Virus record (IMG/VR): IMGVR_UViG_3300020156_000088 | Coordinates: 1-20,138 of that record | DNA length: 20,138 bases | Direction: 5' to 3' (one strand) | From: a virus | Shown here: positions 10,516 through 17,330 of the stretch, piece after piece | Layout of the letters: the number at the start of each line of letters is the position of its first letter | How positions within the stretch are numbered: the stretch's first letter is position 1 | Made by a program: the position numbers and the translations under genes | Notes under the pieces: generated by a model | What the model was told of the DNA's origin: nothing | Database searches by the model: none | Seen by the model: the letters and a program-made list of their open reading frames with translations, nothing else

Positions 10516-12471
10516 GTGTCTGCTGTCCAACTCCCGACCGATTATCAATCTTTCATCCATCGTTCGCGCTACGCCCGGTTCGTCGACAGCAAGGGCCGCC
10601 GGGAGCACTGGAACGAGACGGTCGGCCGCTACTTCGACTTCTTCGAGCAGGAGCTGGACGAGCACCACGGCTACAAGGTCTCGCAGACGCTGCGCAGCGA
10701 GCTGGAGGACGCGGTCCTGGGCCTGCACGTCATGCCGTCCATGCGGGCGCTGATGACCGCCGGCCCGGCCCTGAAGCGGGAGAACCTGGCCGGCTACAAC
10801 TGCGCCTACCTGCCCATCGACCGGCCTCGGGCGTTCGCGGAAGCCCTCTACATCCTGATGTGCGGCACGGGGGTCGGCTTCTCGGTCGAGCGCCAGGTGA
10901 TCAAGCAGCTTCCCGAGATCCCGGCGACGTTCGACACCACGGACGAGACGATCATGGTTGACGACTCCAAGCGGGGTTGGGCTGACGCCTTCGAGACGCT
11001 GATCGTCTATCTCTACGCTGGCTCGATTCCCCGTGTTGACTACAGCCCCATCCGCAAGGCCGGCGAGCGCCTGAAGATCTTCGGCGGCCGAGCGTCCGGC
11101 CCTGAGCCGCTGCGCGCGCTGTTCGAGTTCACCATCCGCACCTTCCGCAACGCCGCGGGCCGGCGGCTGAACAGCCTCGAATGCCACGAGATCGTCACCA
11201 AGACCGGGGAAATCGTGGTCGTCGGCGGCGTGCGGCGCTCGGCCGAGATCAGCCTGTCCAACCTCTCCGACCAGCGGATGCGCGACGCCAAGTCCGGCCA
11301 GTGGTGGATCGACAAGCCCCACCTGGCGCTGGCCAACAACTCGGTCGCCTACACCGAAAAGCCCGAGGTCGGCGCCTTCATGGACGAGTGGTCGTCGCTC
11401 TACCGCAGCCGCTCGGGCGAGCGCGGCATCTTCAACCGTCACGGCGCGATCCAGAAGATGTTGCGCCTCGGCCGGCGCGACCACCGCTTCGAGTTCGGCG
11501 TCAACCCCTGCGCCGAGATCATCCTGCGTCAACGCGGCCTGTGCAACCTCACCGAAGCCGTCGCGCGGCCGGGCGACGCCATGGCCGAACTGAAGGAGAA
11601 GGTGGCGCTGGCCGCCGTGCTGGGAACCTGGCAGTCCACCCTCACCCGCTTCAACTTCGTCGAGCCCGACTGGCGGCGCAACGCCGAGGAGGAACGGCTG
11701 CTGGGCGTCTCGCTGACCGGCATCTACGACAACCCCCTGACGCGCGGCGACCACGGGCTGGCGACGCTGGCCACCAAGCTGCAGGCCCTGAAGTCCACCG
11801 TCATCAAGGCCAATCGGGTCGGCGCCCACGAGATCGGCATCAACCCCTCGGTAGCCACCACCACCGTCAAGCCCAGCGGCACCGTCTCGCAGCTCGTCGA
11901 CTGTCGCAGCGGCATCCACCAGGGCCACGCCGAGTATTACATCCGCCGCGTCCGCGCGGACAACAAGGACCCGGTCACCCAGTTCATGATCAACGAGGGC
12001 ATCCCGCACGAGCCCGACGTGACCAAGCCCAACGACATGACCGTGTTCAGCTTCCCGATGAGCGCGCCCGGCACGGTCACCCGCGACCAGGTCACGGCCA
12101 TCCATCACCTGGAGCTGGTCAAGTGCTACAACACCCACTGGTCCGAGCACGCCGTCTCCTGCACCATCAGCGTCAAGGAGCACGAGTGGCCGGCGGTCGG
12201 CGGCTGGGTCTACGACAACTTCGACGACCTCGCGGGCCTGTCGTTCCTGCCGCACTTCGAGGGCGATTCCAGCTACGCCCAGATGCCCTACGAGACGATC
12301 ACCAAGGCCGACTACGAGGCCAGGGTCGCCGCCATGCCGAAGAACATCGACTGGTCCGGCCTGCGCTTCTACGAGGCCGGCGAGGACACGGTGACCGCCA
12401 CCCGCGAGTTCGCCTGCGTCGGCAATACCTGCGAGATCGTCGACGCCCAGACGCCGCTTGCGTCTGCGTAG
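10516..12471 (+). CDS. nrdJ: Class II (adenosylcobalamin) ribonucleotide reductase
   Basis: This encodes 651 residues with a GTG start and GAGGGG about 6 nt upstream. It reduces ribonucleotides to deoxyribonucleotides using adenosylcobalamin as the radical source. Key residues fit the monomeric Lactobacillus leichmannii enzyme: C96 (AGYNCAYLP), C332 and E334 (VNPCAEI), C343 (RGLCNLTE) and the C-terminal redox pair C634/C639 (CVGNTC). The spacing C332 to C343 equals C408 to C419 in that enzyme. The N-terminal SFIHRSRYARF and ATTTVKPSGTVSQL also fit. It is shorter than the about 739-residue reference. A B12-dependent enzyme needs no oxygen or second subunit but does need host cobalamin. Confidence 0.93.
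   Translation: MSAVQLPTDYQSFIHRSRYARFVDSKGRREHWNETVGRYFDFFEQELDEHHGYKVSQTLRSELEDAVLGLHVMPSMRALMTAGPALKRENLAGYNCAYLPIDRPRAFAEALYILMCGTGVGFSVERQVIKQLPEIPATFDTTDETIMVDDSKRGWADAFETLIVYLYAGSIPRVDYSPIRKAGERLKIFGGRASGPEPLRALFEFTIRTFRNAAGRRLNSLECHEIVTKTGEIVVVGGVRRSAEISLSNLSDQRMRDAKSGQWWIDKPHLALANNSVAYTEKPEVGAFMDEWSSLYRSRSGERGIFNRHGAIQKMLRLGRRDHRFEFGVNPCAEIILRQRGLCNLTEAVARPGDAMAELKEKVALAAVLGTWQSTLTRFNFVEPDWRRNAEEERLLGVSLTGIYDNPLTRGDHGLATLATKLQALKSTVIKANRVGAHEIGINPSVATTTVKPSGTVSQLVDCRSGIHQGHAEYYIRRVRADNKDPVTQFMINEGIPHEPDVTKPNDMTVFSFPMSAPGTVTRDQVTAIHHLELVKCYNTHWSEHAVSCTISVKEHEWPAVGGWVYDNFDDLAGLSFLPHFEGDSSYAQMPYETITKADYEARVAAMPKNIDWSGLRFYEAGEDTVTATREFACVGNTCEIVDAQTPLASA
12448..12466 (+). other. Hairpin at the end of nrdJ
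   Basis: CAGACGC and GCGTCTG form a perfect 7-bp stem with a 5-nt loop, ending 3 nt before the nrdJ stop codon. No T tract follows, so it is not a standard terminator. It may stabilise the 3' end or cause partial termination before the gapR promoter region. Confidence 0.45.
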
Positions 12472-12473
12472 AT

Positions 12474-12488
12474 TCAACAATATAGTGA
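12474..12488 (+). promoter_or_regulatory. TCAM-N7-KTGA dyad, site H, before gapR
   Basis: TCAACAATATAGTGA lies 2 nt after the nrdJ stop and ends 25 nt before the ATG of the GapR homologue. Position relative to both genes mirrors site G before nrdJ. Confidence 0.6.
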
Positions 12489-12513
12489 CTCTGCACCATA
12501 GAGGACCAGAACT

Positions 12514-12786
12514 ATGAGCGGGATCGGGCACAACTCCGGTGAGGACACGCTGAACGGCACGGCGCAGACGCAGCTCCGCACCATCATCGAACGGATCGAG
12601 CGTCTTGAGGAAGACAAGGCAGCCGTCACCGAGGACATCAAGGAGGTCTACGCCGAGGCGAAGGGCAACGGCTTCGACGCCAAGATCCTGCGCAAGGTTA
12701 TCCGCCTGCGCAAGCAGGACAAGGCCAAGCGCGACGAGGAAGAGGCGCTGATCGACCTCTACCTCTCGGCCATCGGCGGGCTCTGA
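12514..12786 (+). CDS. gapR: GapR-like nucleoid-associated protein (DUF2312)
   Basis: This encodes 90 residues with GAGGA 8 nt before the ATG. The core (about 20-90) has [32 protein letters not shown], then [13 protein letters not shown] and a Glu-rich helix ending in LYLSAIG. This is the DUF2312/GapR pattern of alphaproteobacteria. Caulobacter GapR is a helical clamp that prefers overtwisted, AT-rich DNA ahead of replication and transcription complexes. A phage copy may organise replicating phage DNA or compete with host GapR. The N-terminal IGHNSG motif recurs in similar form near the C-terminus of the methyltransferase downstream. It has its own dyad promoter-like site. Confidence 0.88.
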   Translation: MSGIGHNSGEDTLNGTAQTQLRTIIERIERLEEDKAAVTEDIKEVYAEAKGNGFDAKILRKVIRLRKQDKAKRDEEEALIDLYLSAIGGL

Positions 12787-13106
12787 TGGCCGATCCCAAC
12801 GAGCGCCTGCCCGCGCTGATCCGTGAGGTCACCGAAGCGGGCCTGCGGATCAACAACCTGTTCCACCGGGCGGATGGGCGCTGCCAGGCCAACCTGCGCT
12901 CGAAGGTGACTCCGGCCTTCTTCGAGTGGGGTTACGGCCGCACCTTCGTTGAAGCCCTGGAGACCGCCCTGGAGAAGGCCAGGGGCGGCAAGCTCGCCAC
13001 CAAGGCGACCACCGACGACCAGGGCCGCGCCGCGGTGCAGATCGGCATCGTCAAGGAGCCTGTCGCCCCCGTGGTCGCGGACCCGCTCGACGACCTGCTG
13101 GGATGA
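12786..13106 (+). CDS. Unknown protein ending in DPLDDLLG
   Basis: This encodes 106 residues; its ATG overlaps the gapR stop by one base (TGATG). Residues 15-65 (EAGLRINNLFHRADGRCQANLRSK; FFEWGYGRTFVEALETALEKARGG) look like a small domain I recall from phage proteins, in which an aromatic W-G-Y-G turn precedes a helix. A linker and the C-terminal PVVADPLDDLLG follow. The coding bases of the tail match those at 9879-9897 exactly for 19 nt. Its position between GapR and a DNA methyltransferase suggests a DNA-related role. No function is recognised. Confidence 0.65.
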   Translation: MADPNERLPALIREVTEAGLRINNLFHRADGRCQANLRSKVTPAFFEWGYGRTFVEALETALEKARGGKLATKATTDDQGRAAVQIGIVKEPVAPVVADPLDDLLG

Positions 13107-13771
13107 TCCTCGACGGACCTTTCGCCGGCCTGCAGCGCAACGGCTACGGCTTGATCGAGGCCGACCCGGCGTGGGGCTGGATAAGCTACGGCGGCAAGGC
13201 CAGCGCGCCGCACAGGACCGAGTCCGAGCCCTACGAGGTCATGACGATGGAGGCGCTGCGCGCCCTCCCTGTGGCGGATATCGCGGCCAAGGACTGCCTG
13301 CTCAATATGTGGGTGATCGGCAGCCATCTCGACCAGGCCATCGAACTCGGCCGCGCCTGGGGCTTCACCTTCAAGAGCGATGGATTCGTCTGGGTGAAGA
13401 CCGGCAAACACGATCCCGCCGTGCGCCCCATCAGCATGGGCAAATGGGTTCGCAAGCAGGTCGAGTATTCCCTGCTGTTCAGCCGCGGGAAGCCAAGTCG
13501 ACTCGATGCCGGGGTGCGCCAGCTCCTGGAGACCGGCGACAACGTCATCTATGCGCCGAAGCGGGAGCACAGCCGCAAGCCGGACGAGCGCTACGAGCGC
13601 ATTGAGCGTCTGGTGGCCGGCCCGTACGTCGAGCTGTTCGCACGCCAGCAGCGTCCGGGCTGGAGCGCCTGGGGGAACGAGGTTGGCAAGTTCGACCAGG
13701 ACGCGTTCGAAGCGCTGCTCGGCCACAACCGCGGTCCTGCGCTAGATCCCCTGGAAGCCGTCCTCGGCTGA
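13103..13771 (+). CDS. MT-A70-family DNA adenine methyltransferase
   Basis: This encodes 222 residues, ATGA-coupled to the gene before. IEADPAWGW (18-26) holds the catalytic motif as DPAW rather than the usual DPPW. LLNMWVIGSHLDQAIELGRAWGF (66-88) and FVWVKT (95-100) fit the Rossmann core, and REHSRKPDERYERIERLV with YVELFARQ and GWSAWGNE (154-192) is the conserved C-terminal half. Family members transfer methyl from S-adenosylmethionine to N6 of adenine. In the phage it probably modifies DNA to evade host restriction or alter host methylation control. The tail LLGHNRGPALDPLEAVLG resembles motifs in neighbouring proteins. It is the last gene before a 127-nt gap. Confidence 0.85.
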   Translation: MILDGPFAGLQRNGYGLIEADPAWGWISYGGKASAPHRTESEPYEVMTMEALRALPVADIAAKDCLLNMWVIGSHLDQAIELGRAWGFTFKSDGFVWVKTGKHDPAVRPISMGKWVRKQVEYSLLFSRGKPSRLDAGVRQLLETGDNVIYAPKREHSRKPDERYERIERLVAGPYVELFARQQRPGWSAWGNEVGKFDQDAFEALLGHNRGPALDPLEAVLG

Positions 13772-13898
13772 CCCCCTGCGACCTATGCGGCGGGATGTCG
13801 CTTTCACCTTTTCCTAGGACTTTTTTCATTGCGGGGTTGAAAGCTACATAGTACCTTTTGCCGGTCAAATCAGACCTTCTGGGGCAAGGAAACCCGAC

Positions 13899-14177
13899 AT
13901 GCTCACCACCACCAAACCCGTGGTTCTTCGTCTGTCCTTCGTGGAGCAGACAGCAAGCGAGGCCGTCGCCTTCTGGGAGCCCGATCGAAGTGGTGAGTAT
14001 GAAGTCGCCTGCGCCCGAGGGCGGGACTACGCCGACGAACTCCTGAGCTACATCCGCGATGAACAGAACCCGACCATCTTCGGCAGCGTCGTCCGCGCGA
14101 TCACGGCTGGCGGGATCTACGGGGCGGTGGAAATCGGCTTCTGCAATCGAATCGGCATCCAACTGCTCGGACTTTAA
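13899..14177 (+). CDS. Unknown protein, paralogue of next gene
   Basis: This encodes 92 residues with AAGGA upstream of the ATG. VVLRLSFVEQ, AVAFWEPDRSGEYE, ELLSYIRDEQNPTIFGSVVRAITAGGIYGAVEIGF align with the following gene along the full length. The shared order is a strand, a W-x-P turn, a YIRDExNP loop and two helices. No family or catalytic motif is recognised. It sits alone after the nucleotide operon, with a 127-nt upstream gap in which no dyad of the common type is complete. The role is unknown. Confidence 0.65.
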   Translation: MLTTTKPVVLRLSFVEQTASEAVAFWEPDRSGEYEVACARGRDYADELLSYIRDEQNPTIFGSVVRAITAGGIYGAVEIGFCNRIGIQLLGL

Positions 14178-14219
14178 CGGTGTTGACGAAGACTTCTTAA
14201 GGTCTGCCGTCGAATAGTT

Positions 14220-14243
14220 CCCCGAAGAGTAGCACCTTCGGGG
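14220..14243 (+). promoter_or_regulatory. Hairpin covering a ribosome binding site
   Basis: CCCCGAAG (14220-14227) pairs perfectly with CTTCGGGG (14236-14243) across an 8-nt loop. The 3' arm contains most of the GGGGAG ribosome binding site (14240-14245) for the TTG start at 14251. Folding would hide the site, so this may be a translational switch. No T tract follows. Confidence 0.5.
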
Positions 14244-14250
14244 AGACCTG

Positions 14251-14547
14251 TTGAACGCTTTGCTGCCTGATCAAACCAACGTCGTCGCCCTGACACGGAC
14301 CTGCTGTGTACGGCGGCTGTCCGAGTCCGAGGTCGACTACTGGTCGCCGGCTCGAACCGGCAACTGGATCATGGACCAGGCGACCGGCGGCATCTACGCC
14401 TCGCGCACGATCACCTATCTGAGGGACGAGAAGAACCCCGTCCTGTTCGTCTCGATGATGCGCGCGATGGTTGGGAAGGGGTGCTTCGAGGCCGTGGAGG
14501 CGGGGTTCGTCAAGGCGCTCGCCGAGCAGTTGACGGCTAGACCGTGA
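14251..14547 (+). CDS. Unknown protein, paralogue of previous gene
   Basis: This encodes 98 residues from a TTG start 5 nt after GGGGAG. VVALTRTCCVRRL, EVDYWSPARTGNWI, TITYLRDEKNPVLFVSMMRAMVGKGCFEAVEAGF parallels the previous gene, clearly a diverged tandem duplicate. No family is recognised. The ribosome binding site sits in a hairpin (14220-14243), and the rare TTG start also suggests weak or controlled translation. The 3' end overlaps the convergent minus-strand phosphoesterase gene by 11 nt. Confidence 0.65.
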   Translation: MNALLPDQTNVVALTRTCCVRRLSESEVDYWSPARTGNWIMDQATGGIYASRTITYLRDEKNPVLFVSMMRAMVGKGCFEAVEAGFVKALAEQLTARP

Positions 14548-15844
14548 AGGCCGCCTTGGCGCTCAGCGACGGCGCGCTGACGCCCTTCGCCTTCTGCAGG
14601 CGGTCGCGGATCTCCTGGATCGGCAGCACCCGCCGGCCGATCTCACCGTAGGTGCGGCTGCGCAGGATGACGGTGATCGACTTGCGGTTCCGATAGCCGC
14701 CGTCGTGCGCCCACTTGTCGAGCGCCGCCAGGTGGTTGAACGACTCGATGAAGATGCTCGGATGCTCCTTCATCACCATGCCGTGGTGGACGTGGCCGAT
14801 GTCGACGTAGTGGAACTCCGTCTCGCCGAAGTCCTTGCGGAAGTCGGTGGTCATCACGCCCGCCAGGCGCACCGGCTTGCAGGTGTCGCTGTGATGGGTC
14901 ATGACCAGGGTGTTGCCCATCCGGTAGGCGATGAACACGCTGTCGTTGTTGAGGATGTGGACGCGTCCCGTGGCTCCGTAGGCGACGCGCAGCAGCTCGG
15001 CCATCCAGATGTCGTTCGTACGGCTGTGGTTGCCCTGGTTGACGATGACGTCGACGTGGCAAGCCTTGGTCAGCGCCTTGTCGACGATCCAGCGCATGAC
15101 CCGGCTGTAGACCTTGATCATCTTGGGGAAGCGGCCGTCGTAGTCGAGCTTGTGGCCGCTCGCCTCGGTCTCGCCCTTCATGTTCTCGTAGTGGGTGAAG
15201 TCGCCGAGGTCGTTGATGACGATCCGTTCGCACGCCGGCAGCTCGTCGATCAGGACGCCGATGGCCGTGCAGAGTTCGGACTCGGCGATCTTCAGGTCGA
15301 AGTTCTCCCCCACCTCCGCGGCGTGGGCCAGCATCCCGAGGTGGGCGTCGCCGATGTTGATCCACGGGATGATGTCGGTGTTGAAGTCGAGCGGCGCGGC
15401 CGGCGCGCCAAGCGCCGGGACCTCCTCGTAGAAGGCGTCGATGGCCTCCTTGATCTGTTCCAGGTACGCCTGGTCGTCGAGCCGCGTCTTCGTCCACTGC
15501 AGGATCGGCTGGCGCTCGCCGCCGGGATGGACCCGCTCCAGGGTCGAGTGGCCCTTGGCGACGAAGGGACGGGGGACGATCGAGTTCAGCCCGTGCTCGG
15601 GATCGTAGCCCTGCGCGGCGGCTGCGGCGCGCAGCCGGGCGATGGCTCGCAGGATGGCGGTGTGGTGGATGCCTGCGGCTCGCGCCGCGGCCCTGGCGCC
15701 GCCCGTCTCGTTCAGCAGATCGACGTAGCGGGCCTGGGTCGGGGTCGCCCAGTCCTTCAGCTTCGGGTCGATATGAAAGGCGCTACTCAGGCGCTGAGTC
15801 CTTGGACGTCCGCCGCAGCCACTTGCCGACTGTGCGGGTTTCAA
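14537..15844 (-). CDS. HTH-metallophosphoesterase
   Basis: This encodes up to 435 residues. The N-terminal part (about 33-75: TPTQARYVDLLNETGGARAAARAAGIHHTAILRAIARLR) is a helix-turn-helix-like DNA-binding region. The calcineurin-like phosphoesterase core keeps its metal ligands: D166xH168 (GDAH), D215 (GDF), N272/H273 (GNH), H317/H318 (THHSD) and H351/H353 (GHVH). Such enzymes hydrolyse phosphodiesters, often nucleic acids, with two metal ions. No ATG, GTG or TTG gives a shorter protein, so the start is either TTG at 15844, 62 nt inside the preceding gene, or a CTG at 15790 with AAGGA 8 nt upstream. It is last in the lysis operon. Confidence 0.8.
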   Translation of the reverse strand: MKPAQSASGCGGRPRTQRLSSAFHIDPKLKDWATPTQARYVDLLNETGGARAAARAAGIHHTAILRAIARLRAAAAAQGYDPEHGLNSIVPRPFVAKGHSTLERVHPGGERQPILQWTKTRLDDQAYLEQIKEAIDAFYEEVPALGAPAAPLDFNTDIIPWINIGDAHLGMLAHAAEVGENFDLKIAESELCTAIGVLIDELPACERIVINDLGDFTHYENMKGETEASGHKLDYDGRFPKMIKVYSRVMRWIVDKALTKACHVDVIVNQGNHSRTNDIWMAELLRVAYGATGRVHILNNDSVFIAYRMGNTLVMTHHSDTCKPVRLAGVMTTDFRKDFGETEFHYVDIGHVHHGMVMKEHPSIFIESFNHLAALDKWAHDGGYRNRKSITVILRSRTYGEIGRRVLPIQEIRDRLQKAKGVSAPSLSAKAAFTV

Positions 15845-15998
15845 GAATCCGGATGACCGTCCAGATGATGGTGAACAGGGCCGCGACCGCCGGCAGGACG
15901 TCGGCGAGCGTGCCGATCACCACGCTGAGCGACAGCGCATCGACAGCGTGCTTGCCGACTTCCGCGGCGTTGAACTGGGTACTCACTCGCTTCGACAT
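15783..15998 (-). CDS. Candidate holin (membrane protein)
   Basis: This encodes 71 residues. A polar N-terminus (MSKRVSTQFNAAEVGKHAVD) is followed by a long hydrophobic region (ALSLSVVIGTLADVLPAVAALFTIIWTVIRIL, about 21-52) that can form two short or one long membrane segment, then a basic C-terminus. This layout and the LPxxAALxxIIWTxIRIxET pattern resemble small phage proteins annotated as holins. It overlaps the o-spanin gene by 16 nt. A holin forms membrane lesions that release or activate the endolysin. Another membrane protein (17327-17620) is an alternative holin; both may act together. Confidence 0.55.
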   Translation of the reverse strand: MSKRVSTQFNAAEVGKHAVDALSLSVVIGTLADVLPAVAALFTIIWTVIRILETRTVGKWLRRTSKDSAPE

Positions 15999-16279
15999 CC
16001 TGCTATGACGGGTTCTACTTGGCGAAGTCGCGCTGTCCGCAGGTCTCGGCCGGCCAGCACGAGTTGAAGGAATCGCTCGGGGTCCGCGGACCGCAGGGCT
16101 TGATCAGTGTCTGGGTAGCTGGGCGCGACACCGAGCGATCTTGGAACGCAGGACACGGCCACCGGGACGGCCACTTCCTTCGTGATGACGATGGGCTCGA
16201 CGCGGCCCTTGGTCGTGTTGCAGGCGCTGAGCATGAGACTCGCGACGGTGGCCGCGGTGATGCGGTGGAACCGGCTCAC
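15983..16279 (-). CDS. Rz1-like outer-membrane spanin lipoprotein
   Basis: This encodes 98 residues from a GTG overlapping the i-spanin stop (GTGA). The signal peptide ends in a lipobox (LMLSAC, Cys20), so the mature protein would be lipid-anchored in the outer membrane. The rest (CVPRSLGVAPSYPDTDQALRSA; LAGRDLRTARLRQVEPVIAGCR) fits the C-terminal pattern of Rz1-like proteins with two cysteines, although it is less proline-rich than lambda Rz1. O-spanins pair with the i-spanin to fuse or disrupt the outer membrane in the final lysis step. A longer reading of this frame upstream lies inside the i-spanin gene and is rejected. Confidence 0.75.
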   Translation of the reverse strand: MSRFHRITAATVASLMLSACNTTKGRVEPIVITKEVAVPVAVSCVPRSLGVAPSYPDTDQALRSADPERFLQLVLAGRDLRTARLRQVEPVIAGCRSE

Positions 16280-16704
16280 TTCAGCGCCTCCAGGTACTTG
16301 CGGCGAACGTCCTCGACGCGGGCGCAGGCGTCGGCCCCGGCCGGCCTGTAGTCGAGCGTGGCGTCGGCGCGAACTTCTAGCCGGGCGGCGGTGGCGCGGG
16401 CCTCGGCCAGGTCTTCCTCGGCCGCCGCCAGCCGGCGGTTGCTGTCGGCTTCCAACGCCTTCACCTTGGTCGACTGGCTGTCGAGCGACGCCTTCAGGCT
16501 CTCGACGTTGGTGTGGCACTGGCTGAGCTGGGCGATGTAGCCCGTCTGCGGGTTGTAGATGGCGTCCGACAGGGCGGCGTTCGCGGCCGTCAGCCGTCCC
16601 GTCTCGGCCTTCTCGACCAGCAGCAGGACGCCGAGCAGCAGGGCCACGGCCGCCGCGCCGAACGTGCCGAGCTTCCACGCCTGGGCCTGCACCCAGCCGA
16701 TCAT
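16276..16704 (-). CDS. Rz-like inner-membrane spanin
   Basis: This encodes 142 residues. The ATG overlaps the endolysin stop by 4 nt. One N-terminal membrane segment (LGTFGAAAVALLLGVLLLVE, about 12-31) is followed by a long periplasmic region rich in Ala, Glu and Arg (about 32-125) with heptad-like helices, typical of an i-spanin coiled coil. C63 may form a disulfide. It works with the adjacent Rz1-like lipoprotein to breach the outer membrane. The order endolysin, Rz, Rz1 with overlapping genes is the classical phage arrangement. Confidence 0.75.
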   Translation of the reverse strand: MIGWVQAQAWKLGTFGAAAVALLLGVLLLVEKAETGRLTAANAALSDAIYNPQTGYIAQLSQCHTNVESLKASLDSQSTKVKALEADSNRRLAAAEEDLAEARATAARLEVRADATLDYRPAGADACARVEDVRRKYLEALK

Positions 16705-17330
16705 GCCCAGCCTCCCGCCTGCAGGGCGTCCTGGAAGGCCATGGCGTGGCCGGCGATCTGATCGGCGCAGTCGAGGCCGTTGATGATCTTGCGGCTGACC
16801 ACGAACTGGCTGCGGATGGCCGGTCCGGTCTTCGGCAGGTAGTGGGACAGCTTGCGGCCGGTGAACCAGCCCTCGCTCATGCCGCGGATCATCACCGCGG
16901 CGGCGATGTCCGGACGCATGGCCAGGTCGGGGTTCCTGATCAGCGCGCCCTTCAGGGCAAGCTCCTGGTCGGCGCGCTCGTAGTTGCAGCGCCAGGTGAG
17001 CTGCACGTAGCCGCGGCCGGCGTATTTCACGCCGTCGCCAGGCGTCAGGTTGCCGTGCTTGCGCGCCAGAGTGGGCCGTGCGCCTTCGACGTCGTACATG
17101 CGCCGAAGGTAGGCCGCACCGCCGCGTTCCTTGATCGGCTGCATCGTGCCGGCCGTCTCGTGGTAGGCGGTGGCGATGGCGTAGGCCACGTAGGCAAGCG
17201 GCCACTGGGCGTCCTGGGCCGCCAGCAGGATGGCGTTGCAGCCGCCGACCTCGTCCTGCGACAGGGTCGGCCCGAGCAGGCCGAGGCGCACGGAGTCGAA
17301 GAAGGCCGCGGGGGTGGGCATGAAGGTCAC
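16701..17330 (-). CDS. Endolysin, glycoside hydrolase 19-like
   Basis: This encodes 209 residues. The GTG start overlaps the previous stop (GTGA) and has GAGG upstream; an ATG at 17321 is an alternative. AYHETAGTMQPIKERGG (55-71) has the likely catalytic E58 with E68, and VKYAGRGYVQLTW (101-113) is the hallmark G-R-G-Y/F-x-Q-L-T of chitinase-like phage endolysins. The enzyme would cut peptidoglycan glycan strands. No signal peptide or SAR anchor is present, so it should accumulate in the cytoplasm and need a holin for release. It is surrounded by holin candidates and spanins. Confidence 0.88.
   Translation of the reverse strand: MTFMPTPAAFFDSVRLGLLGPTLSQDEVGGCNAILLAAQDAQWPLAYVAYAIATAYHETAGTMQPIKERGGAAYLRRMYDVEGARPTLARKHGNLTPGDGVKYAGRGYVQLTWRCNYERADQELALKGALIRNPDLAMRPDIAAAVMIRGMSEGWFTGRKLSHYLPKTGPAIRSQFVVSRKIINGLDCADQIAGHAMAFQDALQAGGWA

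Noticed and set aside
10510-12531. A 673-codon open frame on the strand opposite the ribonucleotide reductase
   Set aside because: It is an antisense shadow of high-GC codon usage. The plus-strand frame has all reductase motifs, and the minus protein is low-complexity with no known domains.
14183-14217. A promoter between the paralogous genes
   Set aside because: TTGACG is present at 14183-14188, but no -10 hexamer lies at 16-19 nt. The best AT-rich hexamer is 23 nt away.
14705-15856. A 383-codon plus-strand frame opposite the phosphoesterase
   Set aside because: The minus strand encodes intact metal-binding motifs; the plus translation is Val/Asp-rich shadow sequence.
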